A DNA stretch of 61,703 nucleotides. Origin: Punctularia strigosozonata HHB-11173 SS5 (taxonomy: Eukaryota; Basidiomycota; Agaricomycetes; Corticiales; Punctulariaceae). Below are positions 44,951 to 55,219 of the stretch, piece by piece. Position 1 is the first letter of the stretch. Each line of letters opens with the position of its first letter. The stretch spans positions 1,661,673-1,723,375 of the forward strand of contig NW_006767440.1 of assembly GCF_000264995.1 (NCBI RefSeq). The letters run 5' to 3'. The notes under the pieces were generated by a model that saw only the letters and a list, made by a program, of their open reading frames with translations, made no database searches and was not told the origin of the DNA. A program made the translations under genes and the position numbers.

Positions 44951-46557
44951 CTAGGCCCCTTCGTTCACGCTGGCGGCGAGTTCAGTCTCGCCCGCCTGAG
45001 CCAGTTGAGCAGCTTGATGCGAGAGCAAAACCTCGCCCTCCTTCGCATGCGGCTGCAGCTCTTCCTGTGCGACGCCCCTTTTCTCAAGAGCATACTTCCT
45101 ACAAGCCTCCCGACTTTCCGCAAGCGCCGGGTCGTCTCGGTCCAACGCGTAGATGTCGAAACCAGGGAAGTTGTACTCGAGCAAGGCCTTGAGCTGCGGC
45201 AGGAGGGTCTTATCGGGGGCGTAGGTCCCGGAGTTATTGTCGATGACTAGCTCCCAGCGCGTCGCATGGTCGGGCGTCTCGTCTGCGAACGCGTCCCAAC
45301 CGCCCGCGGGCCGGGGATGAAACTCGCCCGAGTAACGAACCGCCGGGGCGCAATTCGCGTGCAGAGCGTGCTTCGACGCGAAGTCGACGAAGAACGCGGC
45401 GCCTGTCTCGGAAAAGCGGAAGGAGTCGTCGTCGACGGCGATGACGTAGGTATACACGGCAGGTTTGATGCGATGCGCAAATCGAGCTTCCATAGCCTCG
45501 GCAGCGGGGTTTTGCAATGTAGGTGAAAGACCTGGAAGACCTCCGTGCAGAAGGGAGAGAACGTCCGCCGGAGTGGATATCACTCCGAAGCCGTTAGTGG
45601 TAGAACGAGCGTAGAGAAGGCGATGGCCAGCTTGTATTCCAGAGCGAACAGCCATCGAGGCAGGTCCCGATCCGAATATCGTTTGAGCGGCCTTGTACTT
45701 GGTATTCCAGTGCTGCGCCTTGTCACCGAAGAAGAGGGGCACGCCTTTCAGGTACTAGTACGGAACGTTCGTCAGATAAAACCAGACGGGGGTCAGGCGA
45801 AGTTGAGCTCACTATCTTCCATGTGGAATAGAGGCGGGCATCGTTGACATTGGTAAGTCGCCCAACCGTGGGCGAGCAATGCCGCGAGAAACGTATGGGG
45901 CCGTCAAAGGTGTAGGGATGTTCCGCAGCGTTTGCTGCCGACGGTGTAGACTCGATCTTCTGTGGGTTCAGAATCATGGTAGCCGAGTGGTTCGTTCTTA
46001 CTGACCTTCAACCACATAGTCCCACGATTACGATGTAGAAGCGCGCCGTGAATTTCGACTTCCTTCGCGCCCGGACTGACTGTGGTCTCAAATTTCCCGA
46101 TGTAGTCGTCAACGGGGCTTCCCTTGTCCTTATCGAGAACCTGAACATGCAAAGTTGCGTTCGTGGGCACGTTTTTGACGTTCCACAGTTCGTTCCAAAC
46201 GGGAGAAAGCGTGTTCTCTTTGACGGTTGAACTAATAATTATCAATAAGCCGTTCTGCAGCCGAATGAACAACTGAGAACCTGTTCGCACACGAATGATA
46301 TCTTATCGTCCAACTTGGCTACGAAGTAGGGATCTGCGGTGCCCACGACGTCCATTTTGGGCAAGCCTGGGACTCGAGTGAGGATATATCTCCAAAAGGT
46401 TGTCTCATGGCGTACCGGATGCTCCGATGAACTGAATACTTAGATCGACGTACTTCGGCTCGAGCTTGACGTCCTCCGCAAACGCCTTTGCCTTCTCGTG
46501 CACACCAGATTTCGCATCGCGTGCAGCGTTGTGTAGTTGTTCGACGAAACCCGACAT
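44951..46557 (-). CDS. C2-domain protein
   Basis: Five exons: 46557-46416, 46366-46291, 46231-46006, 45959-45813 and 45754-44951, encoding 464 aa. The start could instead be an in-frame ATG at 46584. Residues about 28-150 form a C2 domain. It has GLPKMDVVGTADPYFVAKL, then STVKENTLSPVWNE and VQVLDKDKGSPVDDYIGKFE, with Asp residues at the usual calcium-loop places. C2 domains bind membranes, often with calcium. The C-terminal 260 residues (from YLKGVPLFFGDKAQHWN) are not recognised as a named domain; they include a conserved-looking part, VYTYVIAVDDDSFRFSETG, and end in an Ala/Glu-rich helix. It is divergently transcribed from the MFS gene with a shared upstream region of about 590 bp. Confidence 0.82.
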
Positions 46558-47146
46558 GCGGAAGATATTCTTATGTCCTGGCATAGTCCGTCAGGTCGAT
46601 GTCAAAGAGAGAGGTGCGTCAGGCGCCGCTTACGATGGAGTAGCAGTATAACCAAGCTGAAGAAACACCGCCTCCGACTGGGCGATGAAGTCAATGCAGT
46701 AAAAATAGCGCGGCGGTCCTGAGGCGCCGGAGGCCCGGAGCCCGCCGCGACAAATCCGGATGTGCGCTCAAGCCTACTTAGCGTCCTCGTCAACGCCCGT
46801 TTACGCTGTTCGTGAAACTTGCATGGAGGTTGAAATTGTAGGAACCACAGCCTCCAACAGCTCCGGATGGAAAGAACTGTCAATACTTCACTCAGAATCG
46901 GCTTTGCTGCGAGGCGGGGCTGGGCTCGCAAGATGGCGAGACCCTTCAAGATCGCGCGATCGGATGGAGGTGGAAAACTGGTCAGGATATTCGGTCGGAT
47001 TGATAAGCGTCGGTCGATCTCGAGGTACTTATCTTATCGCCACTTCACACGATCGTTCCTTGACTCATGAGTCTTCGAATCCGATTTACGGCTGTATATG
47101 AACTCGCAAGACGGTCACGCCATGTCTCCCCTCGACTGCTCAAATC
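46558..47146. promoter_or_regulatory. shared upstream region of the C2 and MFS genes
   Basis: Two start codons point away from each other across 589 bp. A TGTATATGAA element at about 47093-47102 lies about 45-50 nt before the MFS start and may be its TATA box. No further gene was found. Confidence 0.45.
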
Positions 47147-48973
47147 ATGTCCAGCGAGAACTCCCCTCTTCTCGCCAACCCGGAAGTGCAAGGTCTTGAT
47201 CCTCATGAGGCCGTATACAATCGCTTTTCGGCAACTCAAAAACGCGCCATCGTCGCGCTGATATGTTGGACGGGCCTGGTGCCGAGTACGCCGTACATAG
47301 TGAACCTTTTTAAGGACGAAGCTGACATAGCAACATGGTATTTCAGTGTTTGTTTCAGGTTCTTTCGTGACGTCGATACCGCAAATAGTGAAGGACCTTG
47401 ACTCGACCGGTCCAGTAGTCAGGTTAGTGCTGTCTCCTGCCGACCGACATGTGCTGAAAGTCAGCTCCAAGTCTTGCAATCAGCCTCTCCATCTTCACGT
47501 ATGCGTTTGGCTGTCTCCTGTGGGCGACCTACTCGACGTTTTGTAGGTCCTGACCTTCACCTATGTCGCTCATGCATTGACTGCGTCGGCAGACGGACGA
47601 CGACCCATATTCCTCGCTTCTTTGCCTCTCATGGCCGCCGGCTCCCTAGGGGTCGGGTTAGCCAGATCAGTTCCGGAACTGATGGTTTGGCGCGTCATCC
47701 AGGCGCTAGGAGCATCGCCGGGTATGTCGGTCGGCGGCGCCGTTATTGGAGACATATACAAGTTGGAGGAACGCGGAAGTGCCATGGGTCTGTACTTTGG
47801 GGTACGTGCAGAATTGCTCCAAGTTTCCTTATCAGTCCTAATCAAACTGGAGCTAGGCTTGTCTGCTTGGACCTGCTATCGCTCCACTTACTGGCGGTAC
47901 TTTTGCGCACTATGCGTCGTGGCGTCACATGCAATACACGCTCTTCTTCTCTGCGCTGCTTACTGCTGTTCTGGTATCGCTGTTCCTGCCCGAAACCAGC
48001 CATCCTGGCACCCGAGGAATAGAAAAGGCACTGGAGGCGGAAGGCATTCATGCAGTCTCTGGGCTGGCTCCGGGAGAGGTTGCGAAGGAACGTCGCTGGA
48101 AGTGGTACTGGCTCAACCCTTTCTCTAGCCTCAACCTTCTACGCAGCCCGAATCTCCTGGCTATCACGATCGTCGGCACGACGACGCTCCTGACCGACTT
48201 TGTCCTCCTTATTCCGATGGCATATACGATAGGCCGACGATACAACATCACGAACGAGGCGCTCATTGGCGCGTGCTTCATTCCGGATGGAATTGGCAAC
48301 ATCATCGGCGCGCCTCTCTCTGGTCACATTTCGGACCAGATCATAAAGCGGTGGCGAAAGCGACGCGGCGGAGAATGGGTTCCTGAGGATCGCCTGCGTG
48401 CTGCCGTCTTCGGTGCTATGGTGCTCGTGCCGGGGTCGATCCTTTCGTCGGGACTGATCATGGCATATGTGGATGGGATTCCTGGTATTGTCTTGAACCT
48501 GGTTATGCTCTTCGCCAACGGCATAGGCGTGGGTAGCGCTTCACTCGACCTTTCATATGTTTCTTACGCAGGATGGTGGATAGGTTGACCTGGTTTTGAC
48601 CCCGTGCGCGTCGTACATGGTCGATGTGGTTCACTCTCGCAGCGCAGAGATCATGGCCGCTAACAGGTGAGCATCTCAGGCCCCATGATGAGGGAGTGTT
48701 TAATCGATGCTCCCCAGTGCTGTTCGGTCTCTGATCCTCTCGGGTGCTACTACACTGATCCTGCCAAGCATCGAGACCATAGGCGTTGCGTGGACGGATA
48801 CAATCGCTGCTCTCCTGGCTTGGGTGGGTTTCGGGTAAGCAGCAGATTACTTACATATATCGGTCGGGACAATGCTAACGCAACTCAATAGGTTGTTGTG
48901 GTGCACGATACGATACGGTGATAAAATGCGAGCATGGGTCGACGTCGGCTACTCCACCGCGCAGACGAACTAG
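47147..48973 (+). CDS. major facilitator superfamily transporter, DHA1 drug:H+ antiporter type
   Basis: Eight exons: 47147-47285, 47347-47422, 47484-47542, 47593-47801, 47857-48528, 48584-48666, 48718-48834 and 48892-48973, encoding 478 aa. Family signatures are FVSGSFVTSIPQIVKDL in the first transmembrane segment, YGRRPIFLASLPLMAAGSL (loop 2-3 motif A), GMSVGGAVIGDIYKLEERG and GPAIAPLTGGTFAHYASWR (motif C region), followed by a charged central loop and six more hydrophobic segments. The end AWVDVGYSTAQTN is typical of this group. The N terminus has ENSPLLANP, an acidic dileucine-type sorting motif that suggests vacuolar or endosomal targeting (inference). The substrate cannot be told from sequence. 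Confidence 0.9.
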
Positions 48974-48991
48974 AACGAGCGCTCGCGTAAA

Positions 48992-49369
48992 ATGCTCCAA
49001 CCAGGAGCTGATGATCATCAACGAGGCTACGAGGACGGGTTGTTTTACGATGTACATACGTTGGGCATGGTAATGCAATTTGAGATCCAAATCGGCTGCG
49101 CGACGCGCCGTCGTGGCGGTCCTTGGATAATATCTTCATAGAACTAGATCTTGGAGCTTTCACAGGGATGCGAGGACGTTACAGGAGATGGACAAAAGGG
49201 TTTCATCCCCCTGGATGTTTACGGGCACCGGCCCCGACCGGATTTACGAAGACAAACCGGTCCAGGCGGACCTCGGTTTGTGCATCACATGACGACTTTG
49301 CAGCAGGATTCAGTGCCATTCACTGATTCAGATTCAGAGTCATCGTCGACTTTCGACAGTCCGGGCTAG
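48992..49369 (+). CDS. possible small two-exon gene of unknown function
   Basis: Exons 48992-49069 and 49166-49369 (GTAATG...CACAG intron) encode 93 aa: MLQPGADDHQRGYEDGLFYD at the start, then GFIPLDVYGHRPRPD, and an acidic end DSDSESSSTFDSPG. Composition looks protein-like, but the start lies only 19 nt after the MFS stop codon, which is very close for separate fungal genes. It may be a fragment, a misread part of the 3' UTR, or a gene whose true start is elsewhere. Confidence 0.33.
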
Positions 49370-49826
49370 TGCACTGAGCATGGCAATTAATCTCAGTATT
49401 ACGAGGGGGAAGACACGCATCCAGCCTGCAAAAGAATGATGAAAGTGGTCAAGGAGACCACGGGGGAAGACGTCCGCACGTGGCTAAAAGGGGTCTCGTG
49501 AGGGGGTGGCCTCTGGCATTGTTGGAGAGTCCCCTGGTTGCAGATGAGAGCGTTCTCAGCTCGTTCCGACTTCGACTCGTCCACAACCAGCCCGCCCGCT
49601 CGCTCCCCAATTCTCCGCGGGGGAAATGGAGTACAAACGACAAGGTGAGCGTCCGGCTTACGTTCGTGGTCATCTCGGAGAACAGGCGCGTGTGCGTCAC
49701 TGCTCGACGTCAATTAGACGCCACGCCCTGAGCTGCAAGTCCGCAAAATAATGTATCCTCCCTTCGCGTGTCCTTGGGTCCCTACCCGACCACCCTCACG
49801 ACCGGAAGCGCATTCTTGTCCATGAC
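49370..49826. other. 5' flank of the first Ser/Thr-rich gene
   Basis: About 457 bp without a recognised gene. The last 80 bp before the ATG is pyrimidine-rich (CCTCCCTTCGCGTG and similar), as in many fungal leaders. Confidence 0.4.
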
Positions 49827-51508
49827 ATGTCTTTGTCCCCCACGGAGGGCTCAAACTCGACAGCCGTGACCTCTACGTCCTCCGTTTCCTCGTTCTCGAC
49901 CGCTTCCTTATCGTCTTCCATGTCCATGTCCTCGTCCTCCTCCAATTCTTCCTCTGCTCTTCATTCGTCCGCTTCATCCTCACCTTCCTCAATGCCCGAT
50001 CCTACGACCTTAAGCTCAATATCTGACGACCCTCCTCCCTCTTCCACCATAGACTCGTCGCAGGCTAGCGACCCCACCTCCTCTGCCTCCGACCCCACGT
50101 CGAGCACGACAACGGAGACGACCTCTTCTACTTCTGTCTCTACGGGGCCCAGTGGGACGGCGACAGGTCCAACGAACACCGATACAAATACTGCCACCAA
50201 CACCAACACCGATACATTAACTACCCCAACGGATACGGCCACAACTTCCACCACCGGTACTGATACCGGCACAGCGACATTCACCGGTTCAGGCCCAACA
50301 TCTAGTACCTCGGGCGTAACCTCGGCTCCCAGCACTTCCAGCTCAAGCCTGGTCGTCTCGTCCCAGACAAGCGTCTCCACTACCGTCTTCGTGTAAGCTC
50401 GCAAGCATGCGGTCTTATCTCAACACTCTTGCTGACAACTCCTGTCCCGATATCGAATAGCACTACGAATGCCCAGGGTCGAGCGACTACCGTGACTGAG
50501 CAATCCACCCAAATTGTTTTATCTACGCAAACGGCAAGCAGCAGCAACAACTCCGGAGGATCCTCCGACACCGGTTAGTTGGTTGCTTGCTTCGGACTAC
50601 ATGCTGGCGCATAGACTCAATATCCTTCGCAGGAGCCATCGTGGGCGGCGTTGTCGGTGGAGTAGCTGCGATCCTGCTTGCCCTGCTGCTTCGTAAGTAG
50701 CGCTCCGTCCACCATGTTCCTTGCGCTGATGACGACACACGCAGTCTGGTGGCTGCGCCGCAGACGCTCCAAAGATAACTTTGACGGCAATTTCGACCCT
50801 GACCGTGTGGTACGCCCTGGCTTATGCCTTCATTTACGGTTTCCATCTCAACTCTCGTTCGCAGGTTCGGCACTCGGGCGGCGCTAACCTCGACCTCGGC
50901 GAGGCTGCTCAAGTCGAACCGTACACCCTCGGCGTTGGTGGCAACACGAACACGTCTCCGAGCGCAACAAGCGCCGGTTTCGCGGGCATGGGCGCCGGGG
51001 CCGGTGCGGAAATGACCCAGTATGGCGACCAACGGACCTCACTGGCTCATTCACATTCGATGACCTCTGCCTCGCATTCTGGATCCGGACCCAGCCAGGG
51101 GTATGTGGATTACCTTCTCTTGTCGCACGCAGCGCTGACAGAGGTTGGCCAAAGCTATGCACCTGCCGCGGCCGCCGGCTACTATGGAGGTTCTAGCACG
51201 AGCCAGAGCGGCAGTCATCCCATGAGCGCCAAAGAGCGTGAAGCACAACGGCTACGGGTACGTTTAGACAACTGCGGTCGCCGTGTGGGTATTGATCGAA
51301 TTGGGCGTAGGTCGCAAACGACACTTCTGGCCAATCCGCAGGCGGTCCTAGTGGTATGCATATGATTCCTACCGATATATCTTAACCAACTTATGCTTCA
51401 TTCTCAGGGGTTTATGTCCATTCCGACGGTGGACGCATTCCGGAGGAAGTAGAGCAATCTCCACCCAACGAGATTCCGCCGACGTATGACAGCATCGGCC
51501 AGCGTTGA
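49827..51508 (+). CDS. Ser/Thr-rich mucin-like single-pass membrane protein with PPxY tail motif
   Basis: Seven exons: 49827-50392, 50461-50573, 50633-50692, 50745-50809, 50865-51257, 51311-51353 and 51408-51508, encoding 446 aa. Residues 1-225 are almost entirely Ser, Thr, Pro, Asp and Gly and should be heavily O-mannosylated. A transmembrane helix follows (AIVGGVVGGVAAILLALLL, about 227-246), with a stop-transfer RRRRSK and a cytoplasmic tail of about 195 residues. The tail ends IPPTYDSI, containing a PPxY motif that can bind WW domains of Rsp5-type ubiquitin ligases. The arrangement matches fungal wall-sensor/SKG6-Axl2-like proteins. No cleavable signal peptide is evident, so topology depends on the internal helix (inference). 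The next gene has the same plan. Confidence 0.82.
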
Positions 51509-52213
51509 ACTGCAGGAACCCGCCGCGCTGTTATGCATGTATCGATGTCTCACATGACGAAAATCACGACTCGCTCTGACATTGGCCCTCTCTCGCGGAC
51601 CACTTTGTTGCATATACTGTACACTTGCCATACGACTTACTGTATTCGCCTAATGTATACTCGTCCATGCAGCTGTGCGAAGAATTATGATCCAAGACGA
51701 CGAAAACCGCGATTTTCATCATGATCACGTTCCAATGATACACCGCGATGTACATGTGCCACACATATGTACGGCCTTAGAGCCCCAAATGCTGCAGCTG
51801 TGGTATATGCCTAGCGTGCACTCAGACGAAATCATCGCAATAAGTTAGATGAACTAGTAAACACATTCGTCCTCATGCATTAGGGTGCACATGTAGTAGG
51901 TATCATGCGATTTCAGTACTATCCCGAGGGCCTTCCGGTGCATCTGCCGGCCTGATGGAACCTGGATAGCCACGTGCTGTGCACTGTTCCCGTCGGATTG
52001 TACCCCGCATACCGCCTTGGCTCTTACCCCCGTCGCTCGGCCCTCCAGTTGCCAGCCCGATCATCCAAGACGGCCACCAAGACGCTGCTCATATTCTGCT
52101 CACCGGCGCTTGCACGGGACTAGCTCGACGCTGCTCTACCACGCTCCTTGTATATATCGTATTTTCTAGCTTAAGCTGCTTCTCGCCCAAGCCGGTGCTC
52201 TGAATTATACAAA
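51509..52213. promoter_or_regulatory. intergenic region and promoter of the second Ser/Thr-rich gene
   Basis: About 700 bp; no gene recognised. GTATATATCG at about 52150-52160 lies roughly 55-60 nt before ATG 52214 and is a likely TATA box. Confidence 0.45.
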
Positions 52214-54743
52214 ATGGCGACGAATCCCTTCAGTGAGCGCCCTTCCATGGCTTACCGTCTCACCATTTTCCGGACCGTTCTCTCCCATCCTTCAACTCTA
52301 GAGGTGTTTGCTCTGTCGTGTCGCTGTTTCGTTGTTCAGCGTACCACTCACCACGTCGAAGTGGTCCGACGTGCGGGCATTAGCTGATGAGACTCTTCAG
52401 GCATCACTCTGATTCCCCCTCCCCCTCCATTCACGACACCCTCCCAGGTGTCGTCCAGTTCCACGTCGACATCGACAGACGTGCCGTCGTCTTCTACCAC
52501 GACGAGCGAGACCACGTCTACAACGGACACTTCATCTACTTCGATTTCTACCACGGATACCACCAGCTCGACGTCAACCTCCACCTGTGAGCATCGTTCG
52601 TGTTACTAAAGGGCCCTCTGGTGATCCATTTTGTCCCCAGCGACCTCCGACACGTCCACGTCTACTTCGTCAACGACCTCCACATCCAGTACCACGTCGA
52701 CGACATCAACGTCCACAACATCGTCGAGCACCACCAGCACCACCAGCTCGTCCACTAGTGATACCATCACCAGCTCTCCCTCGGCCAATCCGGTCACCCA
52801 GATTCATACCTCGACCAGCAATGGCGTGGTGAGCAACCTGCGTATCATTGCGTTAATGTAAGATGTCAATGCTGAAATCGCACAGGCGGTCACGATCACT
52901 GTGGTCACACAGACCACGCCCTCGAGCTCCGCGACCAGTGCAGTAGCGAGAAAGAGCACCACGTTTGTCCCTTCCGGCGTTCGCAATCTTGTTGCTTAGA
53001 TCGTCACTCTCAGGTTCTTCCACAACACCGGCGCCGTCGCGGGAACGTTTTCCGCCGTAGGGGTCATAGCACTCGTGATCTTCGCGTATATTGTCACAAT
53101 GGCCATCCGGAGACGGTACGCTCCCTAGCTGTCCAAGCTCATACGCTATTACTCAATATATCCTGGATAGACGCGCGAGGAGGTTTGATGAAGAAGTTGA
53201 CGAGGCTGCCCGTCGAGCCTATCAGGAGGCGGAGGCCACCAAGGCCAACATCGACTATCGATACATGGACGACGACGATGCCTATCCTCACGGTGGAGTA
53301 GGCGCTGGAGGCAGAATGTACGGCGGGGACGAACCCTACAATCAGTTTGGCTCAGGTGAGGAGGCGTATCGCGAAGCTCAACGTTCATCTAACGATGTAT
53401 GCATTCGACCGCCAGGCTACGGAACGTCGTCGTATGGCACTAGCGGAGATAAGCATGATGCATTCAGTCATACAACGGACACCACCCACGGTACCATGGC
53501 ACAACCACCTATGATGGCCGATCATTATGTTCCGCCCGTTCCGGTCATGGGCGGGTACGAGAGTTATGGCATGCAGGATTTGAATCACGCACCGGGCGTC
53601 TACAATACTGGTGGGTGGCTCCATGTCCTTCTGCTCGGCTCGTCAACTTATTTACTGTCGCAAGGCGCTCCAGCGTTTGATCCCTACGCAGCCGCAAGCA
53701 TGGATCTGTCAGCAGTGCCGCCGGGTGCGCATCTCGTTCGCTTGATTTGTGCAGGTGCATAGTATTTACCAACAGCTCCAGGACCCGGAGGGGCTGCGGG
53801 TATTGGTGCGGGAGCTGCTGCAGTCGCTAGGCAAAAGAGCATGCGCGAGCAGGGTCGTCAAAGTGTTCAGCCACACCATGCCTTTGCTGGCCCTACGATG
53901 CCATCGCCGTTCACCGGTCAGTCCAGGAAATGCAGGGCGTAGAGAGCGGTGACTAATCGCCTATGCCTTGCCAGACGCATCTCATGAATTATTGATGGCT
54001 GCCGGTCTTGCCGACTCGTCTTCGGCAGCTGCTACGTCGCTCGCGCGGAACCCATCCCAACAACTCCTACGATCCAAGTCGAGCAAGTCTAATCCGTTGT
54101 CGACGTCCACTTCTGGCGCTTCCGACGAAGACGGTGTTTACCGAAACGTCAATCGTACCCCATCCAATCCTGGGCTCCTGCGCCAGAAATCGACGACCAC
54201 CATGCTCCCCTCCTACTCGGAGTCGGTTCCTCCACCTCAGAATGCTCGTTCTCGTCGATCTTCAAACCCCCTGCAGCCGCAGCCAAGTGATGCCTCGCCG
54301 CCGCCGCAACCGCAGGAAAGCTACGCGTCTCACTATGCTAGCGACTCGCAACACCCGGCCGCCGGAAGTGGCAAACCTCGAAGCAGGCCCAACTCCCTGG
54401 TGCTGGATACAGCCCTTGCCGCCCCGACGAAACGCAACTCGCAACTGATGCCTGATTCGGGTAACCCGTACGGGGGCTACGCGACGCCGACGCCCCTTCC
54501 ACGCGAGCACACGCAGAACTCGTCGCCAAGTCCTCGGAGCAGCGATGACGACGCTAACTCTCCAAGGGGATTGGATCCACCCACGCCCGGTTACGCCGAC
54601 GGAGATCCCAGCCGTCTCAGCTTGCAGGATGCAGATGACTACGGCTTCGGCGGGGGCAAGCGTGTACTCAGGGTAAGTCTATACGTACGCCACTTCGCGG
54701 TTTCTTCCGCTGACCGTGTCGACACAAGGTTGCCAACGAATAA
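52214..54743 (+). CDS. Ser/Thr-rich single-pass membrane protein with long cytoplasmic tail
   Basis: Eleven exons: 52214-52232, 52401-52586, 52641-52828, 52886-52962, 53014-53115, 53171-53355, 53416-53610, 53665-53724, 53776-53916, 53975-54672 and 54729-54743, encoding 621 aa. The first exon gives MATNPF and the 168-nt first intron is the longest in the gene. Residues 7-150 are Ser/Thr-rich (runs of TSSTTSTTSTS), then FFHNTGAVAGTF leads into a membrane helix (AVGVIALVIFAYIVTMAI, about 175-192). RRRRARRF is the stop-transfer signal. The tail of about 430 residues is Ser/Pro/Gly/Tyr-rich with possible phosphosites. FFxNxGAVAGTF next to the helix is a hallmark of a basidiomycete wall-associated family. 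Introns 53356-53415 and 53611-53664 are multiples of three without stops, so they could be retained. Confidence 0.8.
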
Positions 54744-55219
54744 GCCTTCAAATATTTGCCCCCGCAGTCGGGACTGCGTCCCTTTATACAGTTCTCATTC
54801 CCTTCCGATTGCTGTGTCCGAACGAACTGTTGTCTTCTCATGTTCTTTGAATCCGCGCTGCGGACGATCCGACCCATTTCGTTCTTTGCTCCTGTAGTGT
54901 GTCGAGTTGATGCGCTGTGGTTTTTATTGCTAATTAGGGTTGTTGCGACGGCAATGTCATTCGCGTTTTCATATGGCGCTCGGTGAATCATGGTGATTAA
55001 GGTAGAATGACATGTGCGTTGCCGTTGCATATTATGGGACGAACATTGTTATTGTGTAAAAGTACAGTGCATAATGGATACTGTTCATGGTGTGCGATGC
55101 AAAGCATGATGAGACGACGAGCAAAGAGTACAACAATGGATGGACGGTGCAAACAAGATTCCCGTTGCGTGGGATTAACCGATAAGATATCTGGCATTGT
55201 CAATGTGAAAACGGCGGAA
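54744..55219. other. convergent 3' region
   Basis: About 476 bp between two facing stop codons; AT-richer than the neighbours, as expected for 3' UTRs and terminators. No gene seen. Confidence 0.45.

Noticed and set aside
48529-48587. Stop of the long fifth MFS exon read as the protein end
   Set aside because: The frame ends in AGWWIG after a GTGGGT donor; splicing to 48584 restores the last two transmembrane segments and the typical C terminus.
51101-51141. Candidate 41-nt intron in the first Ser/Thr-rich gene
   Set aside because: Its length is not a multiple of three, and both sides are already in one frame, so removal would break the reading frame.
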